64,000 bases of DNA from Virgibacillus_F necropolis_A (GTDB lineage Bacteria > Bacillota > Bacilli > Bacillales > Amphibacillaceae). Location: positions 2,170,001-2,234,000 of the forward strand of contig NZ_CP084992.1 in the NCBI RefSeq assembly GCF_044793635.1, written 5' to 3'. How positions within the stretch are numbered: the stretch's first letter is position 1; every line of letters begins with the position of its first letter. A model generated the notes under the pieces. It was not told the origin of the DNA. It made no database searches and worked only from the letters and a program-made list of their open reading frames with translations. Made by a program: the position numbers and the translations under genes. Of this stretch, positions 1 to 8,188 are shown piece by piece.

Positions 1-2
1 GC

Positions 3-404
3 GATAGTGCTTATATGGATGAAGATGGGTACTTCTGGTTCCAAGGACGCTTAGATGATGTTATTAATACGTCTGGTGAGCGAGTAGGTCCTTTCGAAGT
101 AGAAAGTAAACTAATTGAGCATCCAGCTGTTGCAGAAGCGGGTGTCATTGGTAAACCGGACCCAGAGCGTGGCGAAATTATTAAGGCCTTTATTACACTG
201 AATGACGGCTATGCAGATTCAGATGAGCTACGTGAGGAAATTCGTCAATTTATCAAAACAGGCTTAAGTGCTCATGCGGCACCACGTGAATTGGAAGTAA
301 AAGACTCCATTCCAAAAACGCGCAGTGGTAAAATCATGCGCCGTTTGCTGAAATCCTGGGAACTAGGATTACCAACGGGCGATACGTCAACATTAGAAGA
401 ATAG
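3..404 (+). CDS. Acyl/acetyl-CoA synthetase, C-terminal part (5' end outside window)
   Basis: This is the last ~133 residues of an AMP-forming acyl-CoA synthetase (ANL superfamily), which activates a carboxylic acid to an acyl-adenylate and then to acyl-CoA in the cytoplasm. The reading frame is open to the window edge, so the N-terminal adenylation domain lies outside. The visible part is the mobile C-terminal domain: GRLDDVINTSGERVGPFEVE is the typical hinge region, and PKTRSGKIMRR carries the conserved catalytic lysine that is often acetylated in acetyl-CoA synthetases. Substrate cannot be decided from this fragment; acetate or a medium-chain/branched acid are both possible. It converges on hmp across a shared terminator. 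Confidence 0.85.
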   Translation, partial: DSAYMDEDGYFWFQGRLDDVINTSGERVGPFEVESKLIEHPAVAEAGVIGKPDPERGEIIKAFITLNDGYADSDELREEIRQFIKTGLSAHAAPRELEVKDSIPKTRSGKIMRRLLKSWELGLPTGDTSTLEE

Positions 405-411
405 ATTATTC

Positions 412-442
412 AAAAAGGGGTGCCAACTTGGCACCCCTTTTG
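412..442. terminator. Bidirectional intrinsic terminator between acyl-CoA synthetase and hmp
   Basis: A perfect hairpin (AAAAGGGGTGCC, loop AACTT, GGCACCCCTTTT) lies between two convergent genes. The A-run on one side and T-run on the other let it serve both strands. Confidence 0.85.
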
Positions 443-459
443 AATGTTATGAAATAATC

Positions 460-1704
460 CTATCCAGCGGTAATGCTTGATGCTGGTCCAAAGAATTCAT
501 AATTAATATCATTATCGTCAACACCGAATCCTTTTAATACACGGTACATTGCGCGCATAAATGGAGCTGGTCCACAGAAATAGAAGGATGCATCATTTGT
601 TGGTATAACAGATTTGATCCACTGTTCATCAATATATCCTTCTTTGTCATGGTTCTTCATTAATTTATCTTCATTAGATGGGCGATCATAGATAACATAA
701 GATGACACCTGGCTATGTTTTTCGGAAATTTCTTTTACTGCATCACGCATCGCATGGACATTACTAGATTGTGCAGCATGAACAAAGAATACCTTGCGTT
801 CCGGTTGCTGTTTAACAACACTTTCAAGCATACTAATCATCGGAGTTAGACCTACACCACCACTCATTAATACTAATGGACGGTTATCTGTTTGATCGAG
901 AACAAAGTCACCAGATGGCGCAGTAATTGGGAGGATGCTACCAGTATCCAAATTTTCATGTAAATAGTTGGATACAATACCGGCTGGTAAATGATTGATT
1001 GCATCCTCGCGTTTTACACTAATTCGGTAATATCCTTCATCAGGCGCACAAGATAAACTATACTGGCGCAAATGAACATGTGGTTCTCCTTCAATTTCTG
1101 CTTTTACAGTAATATATTGTCCGGGTTGAAAAGCTGGGAATGGATTGTTGTCAGCAGGTTCCAGGTAAAATGATGTAATGACATCACTTTCTTTTACCTT
1201 TTTAGTTACTTTGAAATTACGAAAGTCTGTCCATCCTCCAACTGTATCTGTCATTTCTTTATACATATTTTTTTCTATCTCAATGAATACAGATGCAATA
1301 ACACCATACGCACGTTCCCATGCGTCAAGCACATCTGCATTTGCTGCGTCACCAAGCACTTCTTTCATAGCCAGCAGTAAGTATTTACCTACGATAGGAT
1401 AATGTTCAGGTTTTATATTTAAACTTTTATGTTTATGAGAAATTTGCTTTACGGTCGGAATAATTGTTTCTAATTGATCTATATGATAGGCAGCTGCATA
1501 AACAGTATCCGCTAATGCTTTCGATTGATCCCCTTTTCGTTGGTTCGTTTGATTAAAAATATTCTTAAGTTCAGGGTGGTTTTCAAACATGCGTTGATAA
1601 AATACTTTTGTAATTTCTGCGCCATGCTCTTCTAAAACTGGGACGGTAGCCTTTATTATCTCAATTGTATCTTTATCTAGACCTGTTTTTGTTTCTGTTA
1701 CCAA
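460..1704 (-). CDS. hmp: Flavohemoprotein, nitric oxide dioxygenase
   Basis: Cytoplasmic NO dioxygenase that converts NO and O2 to nitrate using NAD(P)H, and so protects against nitrosative stress. Domains in order are an N-terminal globin (about 1-140) with proximal haem His in HKHKSLNI and B10 Tyr in FYQRMF, an FAD-binding reductase domain (RQYSLS) and an NAD-binding domain (GGVGLTPMISML). The frame can be extended to GTG at 1713, but GGGAG sits almost on that codon and is 7 nt from TTG at 1704, so I chose TTG. Length (414 aa) is normal. It is divergent from nsrR with a palindromic operator between them, so NO-dependent derepression by NsrR is likely. Confidence 0.95.
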   Translation of the reverse strand: MVTETKTGLDKDTIEIIKATVPVLEEHGAEITKVFYQRMFENHPELKNIFNQTNQRKGDQSKALADTVYAAAYHIDQLETIIPTVKQISHKHKSLNIKPEHYPIVGKYLLLAMKEVLGDAANADVLDAWERAYGVIASVFIEIEKNMYKEMTDTVGGWTDFRNFKVTKKVKESDVITSFYLEPADNNPFPAFQPGQYITVKAEIEGEPHVHLRQYSLSCAPDEGYYRISVKREDAINHLPAGIVSNYLHENLDTGSILPITAPSGDFVLDQTDNRPLVLMSGGVGLTPMISMLESVVKQQPERKVFFVHAAQSSNVHAMRDAVKEISEKHSQVSSYVIYDRPSNEDKLMKNHDKEGYIDEQWIKSVIPTNDASFYFCGPAPFMRAMYRVLKGFGVDDNDINYEFFGPASSITAG

Positions 1705-1729
1705 AACAAACACTCCCTTTAATTATTAA

Positions 1730-1750
1730 ACATGTATTTTGTATACATGT
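1730..1750. promoter_or_regulatory. Probable NsrR operator in the hmp-nsrR intergenic region
   Basis: Perfect 8-bp inverted repeat ACATGTAT-TTTGT-ATACATGT. It resembles the AT-rich dyads bound by NsrR at B. subtilis hmp/nasD and overlaps the region where the -35 of nsrR should lie (candidate -10 TATAAT at 1757-1762). Binding by NsrR is inferred from position and symmetry. Confidence 0.6.
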
Positions 1751-1843
1751 TTTTTGTATAATCAAAGGATAGCACGATTTAATAGGAAATACAGTACATT
1801 TTCTGTTACAATTTTGTTAACGATTTTGATGAGGTGTATTGCT

Positions 1844-2281
1844 ATGCAATTGAAAAAATATACAGACTACGCATTACGTGTGTTGATCTTTACAGGGACA
1901 AAGGACGCGGATCAACTAGCTAGTATAAAAGAAATTTCAGAAACATTCTCTATTTCGCAGAACCATTTGGGTAAAATTGTATTTGAGTTAAATAAACATG
2001 GATATCTGGATACAGTAAGAGGGCGAAATGGCGGAATTCGTTTGGCGAAGCCACCTGAAGAGATGAATGTAGGTGAAATTGTTCGTAAATTTGAAGATGA
2101 TTTTATGATCATGGAATGCTTTGATAAATCAAGGAATCAATGTGTCATCACGCCGGCCTGCAAGTTAAAACATGCTTTAAACGAAGCGGTGCAAGCATTT
2201 TTACAAGTTCTTGATCAATATACTGTTAAGGATTTAATATCCAATGGCAGTCAATTAAAAAGATTAATGGGGATCAATTAA
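1844..2281 (+). CDS. nsrR: NO-sensing Rrf2-family repressor NsrR
   Basis: Rrf2-family winged-helix repressor whose [Fe-S] cluster reacts with NO; it controls hmp and nitrosative-stress genes. The 145-residue protein starts MQLKKYTDYALRVLIF and has the Rrf2 wing (RGRNGGIRLAKPP) and three cluster cysteines in ECFDKSRNQCVITPAC. The frame is open up to 1739, but ATG 1844 is preceded by a GAGGTG ribosome site and aligns with B. subtilis NsrR, whereas the upstream part overlaps the operator. It is adjacent to and divergent from hmp, which supports the assignment and suggests autoregulation. Confidence 0.92.
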   Translation: MQLKKYTDYALRVLIFTGTKDADQLASIKEISETFSISQNHLGKIVFELNKHGYLDTVRGRNGGIRLAKPPEEMNVGEIVRKFEDDFMIMECFDKSRNQCVITPACKLKHALNEAVQAFLQVLDQYTVKDLISNGSQLKRLMGIN

Positions 2282-2350
2282 AGAAATGTTTTAATTTTAA
2301 CCAGGTGGGAAAACTCATCTATGTATCAACTTCTAAAGGAGCGGATAACG

Positions 2351-2866
2351 ATGGTTAAAACAATAGCATGTGTTATTACAGACATGTTTGAAGATGTTGA
2401 ATATACAAATCCTGCTAAAGCATTCAAGGATGCTGGGCATAAGGTAGTATCAATTGAAAAAGAAAAAGGTAAGAAAGTAACCGGTAAAAATGGGGAAGCT
2501 TCAGTAACGATTGATGAAAGCATTGATGATGTTAATCCAGATAACTATGATGCATTATTCATTCCAGGTGGTTTTTCACCAGATCAGTTGCGTGCAGACG
2601 ACAGGTTCGTAGCATTTACGAAGCATTTTATGGATGTGAAAAAACCTGTATTTGCAATCTGCCATGGGCCACAGTTGTTAATTACAGCAAAAACATTAGA
2701 AGGTAGAATGGCAACAGGTTATAAATCTATTCAAGTAGATATGGATTATGCTGGAGCTAAGGTAAAGGACGAAGAAGTGATTGTTTGCAACAATCAATTA
2801 GTGACAAGCAGACAACCTGATGATATTCCAGCATTTAATCGAGAAGCATTAAACTTATTGAAATAA
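2351..2866 (+). CDS. DJ-1/PfpI family protein (general stress protein 18-like)
   Basis: A 171-residue class I glutamine amidotransferase-like protein of the DJ-1/PfpI family. Members are described as intracellular proteases, deglycases or stress chaperones; the exact reaction here is unknown. The nucleophile elbow AICHGPQ places the reactive Cys at about 104, followed by His105, with an acidic partner in DMFEDVE near the N-terminus. An upstream in-frame ATG at 2321 exists, but AAAGGAG lies 10 nt before ATG 2351, which gives the normal family N-terminus (MVKTIACVITD). It sits alone between nsrR and a convergent terminator. Confidence 0.85.
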   Translation: MVKTIACVITDMFEDVEYTNPAKAFKDAGHKVVSIEKEKGKKVTGKNGEASVTIDESIDDVNPDNYDALFIPGGFSPDQLRADDRFVAFTKHFMDVKKPVFAICHGPQLLITAKTLEGRMATGYKSIQVDMDYAGAKVKDEEVIVCNNQLVTSRQPDDIPAFNREALNLLK

Positions 2867-2872
2867 ATGTAA

Positions 2873-2910
2873 AGGCCACGTGAACGAGAAGGCACTCACG
2901 TGGCCTCTTT
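2873..2910. terminator. Terminator between DJ-1/PfpI gene and yaaH
   Basis: Eleven-bp perfect stem AGGCCACGTGA / TCACGTGGCCT followed by CTCTTT. It lies between convergent genes and probably ends both. Confidence 0.8.
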
Positions 2911-2921
2911 ATCGATAAATA

Positions 2922-4217
2922 TTACTCTCTTTTCACTATGTTAAAGTTCGATTGTAAAAGTAGCCAGTTTTGAGGAAATGCTAATCCTAGCTTCCAGTAG
3001 CTAATGCCAAGTAAATTTAGCTCCTTTATCATGTCAAACTTAGCCTGAATGGATCTAGCATCCTCAAACCATACTTCGTGTTTATTTCCCTGGGAATCAA
3101 AATAGGTGAAAAAAGGGGCTTGTGCTTCTTGATCGTATTCAATTGCAACATTTTGTGTACGCGCTAAAGTGATTGCCTGTTGAGGGCTTAGTGCTTCTGC
3201 TAATTCTCCACCTTCCACGTATGGCAATGTCCAATCATAGCCATATAAGTTTTGACCGAGTAAAATTTTTTCAGAAGACATGACGGATAATGCAAAGTCA
3301 ACAACTTTACGCACTTCATCTATTGGTGAAACGGGAAGGGGCGGGCCACCGCTATAGCCCCATTCGTAAGTCATCAACACGACAAAGTCACAAATTTCAC
3401 CATGTACGGCATAATCATGAGCCTCGTACCACGCGCCTTCTTGTGTTGCGCTTGTTTTTGGAGCAAGAGCAGTCGACATGAGTAATCCTGCCTGCGATAA
3501 GCGTTCCTTCGCTTTTCGCAAAAAGTTGTTATATGCCTCGCGATCTTCAGGTGGTAAAAACTCAAGATCAAAGTGGACATCCTTAAAACCGACTGTTGAT
3601 GCGATATTTACAATGCTATCTAACAGCTTGTTCTGTACAGCTTGAACCGTTAAAATAATGTGCCCAAGTTCTGCACTAAATTCGCCATTTTCCAGATTGG
3701 TTACAGCAAGCATTAGTGTTGTATTGTTACTATCTGCAATCGTTTTGAAATTATTTAATGGGGGAGCGTTTAGTGTGCCATCTCGGTTGATGGTATAACT
3801 AAACGGTGCTAGATAAGTTAAGAATGGTGATAATTTTCTGGCTGCGGTTTCCAACGTATCAGATACTGTGTCGCCGTATGGCTCAATATATGCATTTGAA
3901 ACAATGTTTGGTTGTGGTTGAGGTGGAACTGGAATGTATAATCGGAATCCCACAGGCAGCATGTTCCCAGCTGAAATATTGTTAACTTGTGCTAATTCCT
4001 GATAAGGTATACCAAATTTTTGAGCAATTGAATATAAGCTATCCCCACTTTGGACAAAGTAAAATTGTCCAACAATTGGAATCACGAGTGCCTGCCCAAC
4101 TACAAGCGTACCTGGTGCATCTAATTCGTTGGCATTAATAATTGTTTCCATTGGCGTGTTGTATGTATTTGCTATGTTAAAAATTGTATCCCCTTGTTTT
4201 ACAACATGAATCTGCAT
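2922..4217 (-). CDS. yaaH: Spore cortex-lytic N-acetylglucosaminidase, two LysM domains plus GH18 (SleL/YaaH)
   Basis: Spore-associated enzyme of the SleL/YaaH family that cleaves cortical peptidoglycan fragments during germination. Residues 2-47 and 52-96 are two LysM modules (VVKQGDTIFNIANTYNTP, FVQSGDSLYSIAQKFGIP), which bind glycan. A proline-rich linker leads to a glycoside hydrolase 18 domain (about 105-430) with the catalytic motif HFDLEF (Glu219). There is no signal peptide, as usual for proteins placed in the coat from the mother cell. The 431-aa length is typical. A sigma-E-like promoter lies upstream. Position before yaaI and tadA matches B. subtilis. Confidence 0.93.
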   Translation of the reverse strand: MQIHVVKQGDTIFNIANTYNTPMETIINANELDAPGTLVVGQALVIPIVGQFYFVQSGDSLYSIAQKFGIPYQELAQVNNISAGNMLPVGFRLYIPVPPQPQPNIVSNAYIEPYGDTVSDTLETAARKLSPFLTYLAPFSYTINRDGTLNAPPLNNFKTIADSNNTTLMLAVTNLENGEFSAELGHIILTVQAVQNKLLDSIVNIASTVGFKDVHFDLEFLPPEDREAYNNFLRKAKERLSQAGLLMSTALAPKTSATQEGAWYEAHDYAVHGEICDFVVLMTYEWGYSGGPPLPVSPIDEVRKVVDFALSVMSSEKILLGQNLYGYDWTLPYVEGGELAEALSPQQAITLARTQNVAIEYDQEAQAPFFTYFDSQGNKHEVWFEDARSIQAKFDMIKELNLLGISYWKLGLAFPQNWLLLQSNFNIVKRE

Positions 4218-4250
4218 AAATAAACCCTCCTCTAACCGATGTCTATTATC

Positions 4251-4279
4251 AAGGTATGAAAAGGGTTGCAGATATATGC
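4251..4279 (-). promoter_or_regulatory. Candidate sigma-E promoter of yaaH
   Basis: On the minus strand GCATATA, a 14-nt spacer and CATACCTT fit the mother-cell sigma-E pattern (ATA-type -35, CATAC-type -10). B. subtilis yaaH is known to be sigma-E controlled. The match was made by eye. Confidence 0.5.
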
Positions 4280-4337
4280 TTGTATAAAAATGTATAAAAT
4301 TTTTGTGCTTATTTGCTTAGGTCCAGCAGTAGCACCG

Positions 4338-4871
4338 TTATAAAGGCTCTGTTTTTGCATTCATAACCGATCGCATCAAGTATAAGGCGTATTCATTACC
4401 TTGTTTTTCATTTGAAGCTGTACAATTTTCAGGTACCTGAAGCGAGTACTCATACATATAAGCATCCTTAGCTGTGAACAAAATACAAATGTCACCAGCA
4501 ATACCGGCTAATATAAGGTTTTTTTTGCCAAGTTGAAACAATAGCGACTGTAGCGGAGTTTGGAAAAAGGCAGAGTGCTTGGGTTTAATTAAAAAGTAAT
4601 CATCATCATCTGGTTTCATTGCTTCGATTATTTCTCGATTCATTTCATTTTTACAATGATCCGTTAGCATATGATAATCTGCTTGCCACATGCCATAATG
4701 ATCATTAACATAAATGACAGGGACATCATTATCCTTGGCATACCGTTTAAGTTTTTTTAAATATGGTAAAATTTCTATTGTATGCTCGACTAGTTTTTCT
4801 CCACGTTCGAAGTTAAAATCATTAATAATGTCAATAAAAATAACAGCAGTATTTTGCAAGGATTGTTCCAT
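4338..4871 (-). CDS. yaaI: Isochorismatase-like cysteine hydrolase YaaI
   Basis: A 177-residue cysteine hydrolase of the isochorismatase/nicotinamidase superfamily; the substrate is unknown. The family triad is visible: Asp14 (VIFIDIINDF), Lys96 (FLIKPKHS) and Cys129 (AGIAGDICI), with the cis-peptide-type loop before the Cys. The position between yaaH and tadA is the same as for B. subtilis YaaI. The gene is divergent from tadA. Start ATG 4871 is preceded by a GAAGGAG-type site on the minus strand. Confidence 0.88.
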   Translation of the reverse strand: MEQSLQNTAVIFIDIINDFNFERGEKLVEHTIEILPYLKKLKRYAKDNDVPVIYVNDHYGMWQADYHMLTDHCKNEMNREIIEAMKPDDDDYFLIKPKHSAFFQTPLQSLLFQLGKKNLILAGIAGDICILFTAKDAYMYEYSLQVPENCTASNEKQGNEYALYLMRSVMNAKTEPL

Positions 4872-4955
4872 GAATATGCTCCTTCTCTGTATGTTCTTAT
4901 ACTATTCTTATCCTAAACAGGATTTTTAAAACTTTTTAAGGCGGTGTGATTGATC

Positions 4956-5429
4956 ATGGACGACGTATATATGCAGGAAGCGATAGCACAAGCATTACAT
5001 GCAAAAGAAAAAAATGAAGTGCCGATTGGTGCTGTGATTGTCTTTAAAGATGAGGTTATCGCAACTGGTTATAATGTTCGTGAAACAGTACAGTCTACAT
5101 TATCCCATGCTGAATTAATCGCAATTCAGGAAGCCAATGAAAAAATTGGAAGCTGGCGTTTGGAGGATTGCACACTGTATGTCACGTTAGAACCATGCCC
5201 GATGTGCGCCGGTGCTATCGTTCAATCAAGAATCAAGCGTGTTGTATTTGGTGCTTTTGATCCGAAAGCAGGGTGTGCGGGATCTTTAATGAATTTATTG
5301 AATGATAACCGTTTTAACCATCAAGTAGAGCTTACGACCGGGGTAATGGAAAAAGAATGCAGCCAATTGCTGACTAACTTCTTCCAAAAGCTGCGAATGA
5401 GGAAGCGAAACGGTCGAAAAACAGAATGA
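4956..5429 (+). CDS. tadA: tRNA-specific adenosine deaminase TadA
   Basis: Zinc-dependent deaminase that converts A34 to inosine in the anticodon wobble position of tRNA-Arg(ACG). The cytidine-deaminase fold motif is intact: HAE (LSHAELIAIQ, His ligand and catalytic Glu53) and EPCPMCAGA (Cys81 and Cys84 ligands). ATG 4956 is 9 nt after AAGGCGGTG; TTG 4950 would be too close to that site. The 157-aa length is normal. The next gene downstream is the SRP RNA, as in B. subtilis. Confidence 0.95.
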   Translation: MDDVYMQEAIAQALHAKEKNEVPIGAVIVFKDEVIATGYNVRETVQSTLSHAELIAIQEANEKIGSWRLEDCTLYVTLEPCPMCAGAIVQSRIKRVVFGAFDPKAGCAGSLMNLLNDNRFNHQVELTTGVMEKECSQLLTNFFQKLRMRKRNGRKTE

Positions 5430-5485
5430 CAGTTGGTATATCATCTGCCATTATTTCACAAGCCTGATTCTTACCCGGTTTCCTA

Positions 5486-5514
5486 TTGCAATCTTAACCC
5501 AAACTAGTTATAAT
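5486..5514 (+). promoter_or_regulatory. Sigma-A promoter of the SRP RNA gene
   Basis: TTGCAA (5486-5491), 17-nt spacer, perfect TATAAT (5509-5514); predicted start near 5520, exactly where the RNA's terminal helix begins. Confidence 0.85.
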
Positions 5515-5519
5515 GGAAC

Positions 5520-5790
5520 TTGCCGTGCTAGGTGGGGAGGTAGCGGTGCCCTGTACTCGCAATCCGCTATAGCGGGACTGAATTCCTACCTGAGGTATGA
5601 CGACATTATGGTCTGCCGTAAGGGATTGGTGTTGACGCTCAGGTCCTGCGCAATGGGAACTCATGAATTCTGTCAGGTCCGGAAGGAAGCAGCAGTAAGT
5701 GATCATTCCCGTGTGCCGCAGGGAAGCCTAGGCCGAGCCATGAACTTATGTAACGCATAGGGTCGCCATATCGATGGTAGGTGCACGGTA
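5520..5790 (+). ncRNA. ffs: Signal recognition particle RNA (large Bacillus type, with Alu domain)
   Basis: RNA scaffold of the SRP, which binds Ffh and targets membrane and secreted proteins to FtsY/SecYEG. The invariant S-domain apical sequence GGTCCGGAAGGAAGCAGC lies at 5676-5693. The 5' end TGCCGTGC pairs with GCACGGTA at the 3' end. GGTAGCGGTGCCCTGTA near the 5' end matches the Alu domain of the ~270-nt B. subtilis scRNA. Length is about 271 nt. Position between tadA and dnaX is the conserved one. Short reading frames seen on the minus strand here are spurious. Confidence 0.97.
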
Positions 5791-5805
5791 TTACATAAAC
5801 AGCAA

Positions 5806-5841
5806 AGCCTTTGTCAGTATTAACTGGCAAAGGCTTTTTTT
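5806..5841 (+). terminator. Intrinsic terminator of the SRP RNA gene
   Basis: Stem AGCCTTTGTCAG / CTGGCAAAGGCT (one G-T pair) followed by a seven-T run. Confidence 0.9.
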
Positions 5842-5843
5842 AC

Positions 5844-5996
5844 AAGGAAAGAAAGCATAAAACTTTGGCGTTTATCTGTCTAGCTCCAGCGCCTAGCCCC
5901 TCGAGGTTTTAAGTCAAATCTCTTTGTGATAAAAATCATCACGAAGAGATTCGTCTTAAACTTGTCGGGGCTGACCAAGGCGCTTGCGCTTTTTTA
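5844..5996. repeat. Family A hairpin repeat, copy 1
   Basis: About 150 bp starting AAGGAAAGAAAG right after the SRP RNA terminator's T-run and ending GGCGCTTGCGCTTTTTT. The inner ~105 bp folds on itself: AGCCCC/GGGGCT, GTTTTAAG/CTTAAAC, AATCTCTT/AAGAGATT, loop near AAAA. Further copies lie at 28516, 31307, 58889 and 59989. No coding potential is seen. Confidence 0.85.
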
Positions 5997-6026
5997 AATT
6001 AAGTTACAATAAACTTACCTCAATGG

Positions 6027-6056
6027 TTCACATTCACCCCCTAATTCGGGTATAAT
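6027..6056 (+). promoter_or_regulatory. Sigma-A promoter of the dnaX operon
   Basis: TTCACA (6027-6032), 18-nt spacer, TATAAT (6051-6056), 31 nt before the dnaX start. Confidence 0.65.
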
Positions 6057-6087
6057 TAGATAGAAATAATAAAGGGGAACAGCCATT

Positions 6088-7788
6088 ATGAGCTATCAAG
6101 CATTATATCGCGTATGGCGTCCGAAGAATTTTACGGATGTTGTGGGACAATCACATATAACACGTACATTGCAAAATGCGATTGAGCAGGAAAAGTTTTC
6201 GCATGCATACCTTTTTTCAGGCCCTCGCGGAACTGGAAAAACGAGTGCTGCAAAAATTTTCGCCAAAACGATTAACTGTGAAAAAGCACCCGTTCGAGAG
6301 CCTTGTAATGAATGTGCGGCATGTCGTGGTATCCAGAATGGATCGATTTCGGATATCATTGAAATGGATGCTGCTTCACACACAAGTGTTGAAGATATTC
6401 GTGAAATTCGTGACAAGGTAAAATATGCATCAAGTGTCGTTCCCTACAAAGTGTACATTATTGATGAAGTACATATGATATCTGTTAATGCCTTTAATGC
6501 ATTATTAAAGACGCTAGAGGAACCACCAAAGCATGTAGTGTTTATTCTAGCGACAACGGAACCACACAAAATTCCATTAACCATTATTTCAAGGTGTCAG
6601 CGATTTGATTTCAAGCCAATATCAAGTCAAGCAATCGTGGAAAGAATGCATGCAATTATGGAACAGGAACAAGTTTCTGTTTCACCAGAAGCGTTTGAAA
6701 CAGTAGCTTTAGCAGCTGAGGGTGGAATGCGTGACGCGCTAAGTATCCTGGACCAGGCAATATCGTATAGTGGAGAAAGTGTTACATTACAAGATGTTCT
6801 TGCTGTAACAGGAGGCGTTTCACAACAAGTTCTAACGGATATCGTTCAAGAAATGTATGAACAAAATGTACAAAAGGCATTAAAACTTTTAGACGATATA
6901 ATTCAAAATGGAAAAGATCCAGGAAGATTTGTATTTGATCTTATTTATTTCCTGCGGGATCTATTGCTTTATCAGAGTGCCCCATCACTTGAGGGTATTT
7001 TAGAGCGAGCCATGATTGATGATCGATTTAAAGAACTAGCAGGGCTTGTGACTGTTGATTGGATTCAACATGCAATTATGGAACTGAATCAATGTCAACA
7101 AGAGATTAAATGGAGTAACAGTCCGAAAGTCTTTATCGAAATTGCAATTTTAAGTCTATCAATGAACGAGACAAAGCAAGTTGCGAACACGGAATCTGTA
7201 CACACAGCGGTTAATGATGAAGCGCTTCACAAACTGGCAAACAAAGTGGATATGCTTGAAAAAGAGCTGCAAAAGTGGAAAAACCAGACACCTGCAACTA
7301 ACACTGCTTCACCTAAAGAAACGAGGCGAACACAACCTAGAGCATCTAAAAACGGTTATAAAACGCCTTATGAAAAAATTCGTCACGTCTTACAGGCAGC
7401 TGAGAAGGCTTCATTAAAACAAGTTCAATCTCAGTGGGGGTCATTTTTAAATGCGTTAAAGACGACAAATGCACCTGCCCATGCGACGATTCAAGATAGT
7501 AAACCTGCTGCAGCATCAGATAAAGCCCTCGTTGTTGCATTTAAATATGAAATACATTGCTCCTTGTTTTTAGACAATCAGGAGACCGTTGAATCAGTTT
7601 TAGCAAAATCAATTGGAAAAGAATTAACGATTATTCCTATACCAGAGAATAATTGGCAGGAATTACGAAATGAATATATAAATAAACAAGAAACAAATAC
7701 AACCAATCAACAAGAAGAAACTGCTGATCCGCTTGTAGAGGAAGCACGAAAACTTGTTGGTGATGACTTGTTAGAGATACATGATTAA
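6088..7788 (+). CDS. dnaX: DNA polymerase III subunits gamma/tau
   Basis: ATPase of the clamp loader that loads the beta clamp and ties the replicase together. The 566-aa protein has an AAA+ core with Walker A GPRGTGKT (45-52), zinc-finger cysteines (Cys64, 73, 76, 79; EPCNECAACRG), Walker B IIDEVHMIS and sensor box ISRCQRF. It is followed by the clamp-loader collar and a Lys/Gln-rich tail typical of tau. No obvious slippery frameshift site was seen, as expected for Bacillus, where a single form is made. ATG 6088 follows AAGGGGAA. It heads the dnaX-ebfC-recR-yaaL cluster. Confidence 0.96.
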   Translation: MSYQALYRVWRPKNFTDVVGQSHITRTLQNAIEQEKFSHAYLFSGPRGTGKTSAAKIFAKTINCEKAPVREPCNECAACRGIQNGSISDIIEMDAASHTSVEDIREIRDKVKYASSVVPYKVYIIDEVHMISVNAFNALLKTLEEPPKHVVFILATTEPHKIPLTIISRCQRFDFKPISSQAIVERMHAIMEQEQVSVSPEAFETVALAAEGGMRDALSILDQAISYSGESVTLQDVLAVTGGVSQQVLTDIVQEMYEQNVQKALKLLDDIIQNGKDPGRFVFDLIYFLRDLLLYQSAPSLEGILERAMIDDRFKELAGLVTVDWIQHAIMELNQCQQEIKWSNSPKVFIEIAILSLSMNETKQVANTESVHTAVNDEALHKLANKVDMLEKELQKWKNQTPATNTASPKETRRTQPRASKNGYKTPYEKIRHVLQAAEKASLKQVQSQWGSFLNALKTTNAPAHATIQDSKPAAASDKALVVAFKYEIHCSLFLDNQETVESVLAKSIGKELTIIPIPENNWQELRNEYINKQETNTTNQQEETADPLVEEARKLVGDDLLEIHD

Positions 7789-7790
7789 TA

Positions 7791-7831
7791 GAAAAGCGGA
7801 GGCGGCAGCTTCTAGGAGCCGCAGCTAGAAA
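7791..7831. repeat. Short family B repeat remnant between dnaX and ebfC
   Basis: GAAAAGCGGAGGC followed by the self-complementary GGCAGCTTCTAGGAGCCGC. This is only the outer-arm module of family B elements (compare 13269 and 40839). It lies inside the dnaX-ebfC operon, 20 nt before the ebfC ribosome site. Confidence 0.65.
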
Positions 7832-7859
7832 ATAAACAAACATATTAGGAGGAGTTACA

Positions 7860-8177
7860 ATGAAAGGTAATATGGGAAACATGATGAAACAAATGCAGAA
7901 AATGCAAAAGAAAATGATGGCAGCACAAGATGAATTACAAGAAATGACGTTTGAAGCATCAGCTGGCGGTGGAATGGTAACTGTTTCAGCTAATGGTAAA
8001 AAGGAAATTACAGATGTACAGATTAAAGAAGAAGTTGTGGATCCAGATGATTTAGATATGCTTCAGGATTTAATCCTAGCTGCAACAAATGATGTACTAA
8101 AGCAAATTGAAGATAAAACAAACGATACTATGGGACAATTCACAAAAGGAATGAATATGCCTGGAGGAATGTTCTAG
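7860..8177 (+). CDS. ebfC: Nucleoid-associated protein, YbaB/EbfC family
   Basis: Small (105 aa) DNA-binding dimer of the YbaB/EbfC family (YaaK). An N-terminal Met/Gln/Lys-rich helix is followed by the family core ASAGGGMVTVSANGKKEITDVQI. It is encoded between dnaX and recR in most bacteria. Its role is nucleoid organisation or recombination-associated; the exact function is not settled. A strong AGGAGGAG site precedes ATG 7860. It probably belongs to the dnaX transcript. Confidence 0.93.
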   Translation: MKGNMGNMMKQMQKMQKKMMAAQDELQEMTFEASAGGGMVTVSANGKKEITDVQIKEEVVDPDDLDMLQDLILAATNDVLKQIEDKTNDTMGQFTKGMNMPGGMF

Positions 8178-8188
8178 GAGGCACCTTG

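Noticed and set aside
5494..5830. Short minus-strand reading frames (63-70 codons)
   Set aside because: They lie on the complement of the SRP RNA, which explains the sequence.
5844..5996. Family A repeat as a CRISPR array or riboswitch
   Set aside because: The copies are single, dispersed and follow terminators; they are not a spaced array and most do not lie in leaders of a common pathway.
6088..7788. Programmed frameshift in dnaX
   Set aside because: No A-rich slippery heptamer with a following stem was recognised near the domain III end, and Bacillus dnaX normally makes one product.
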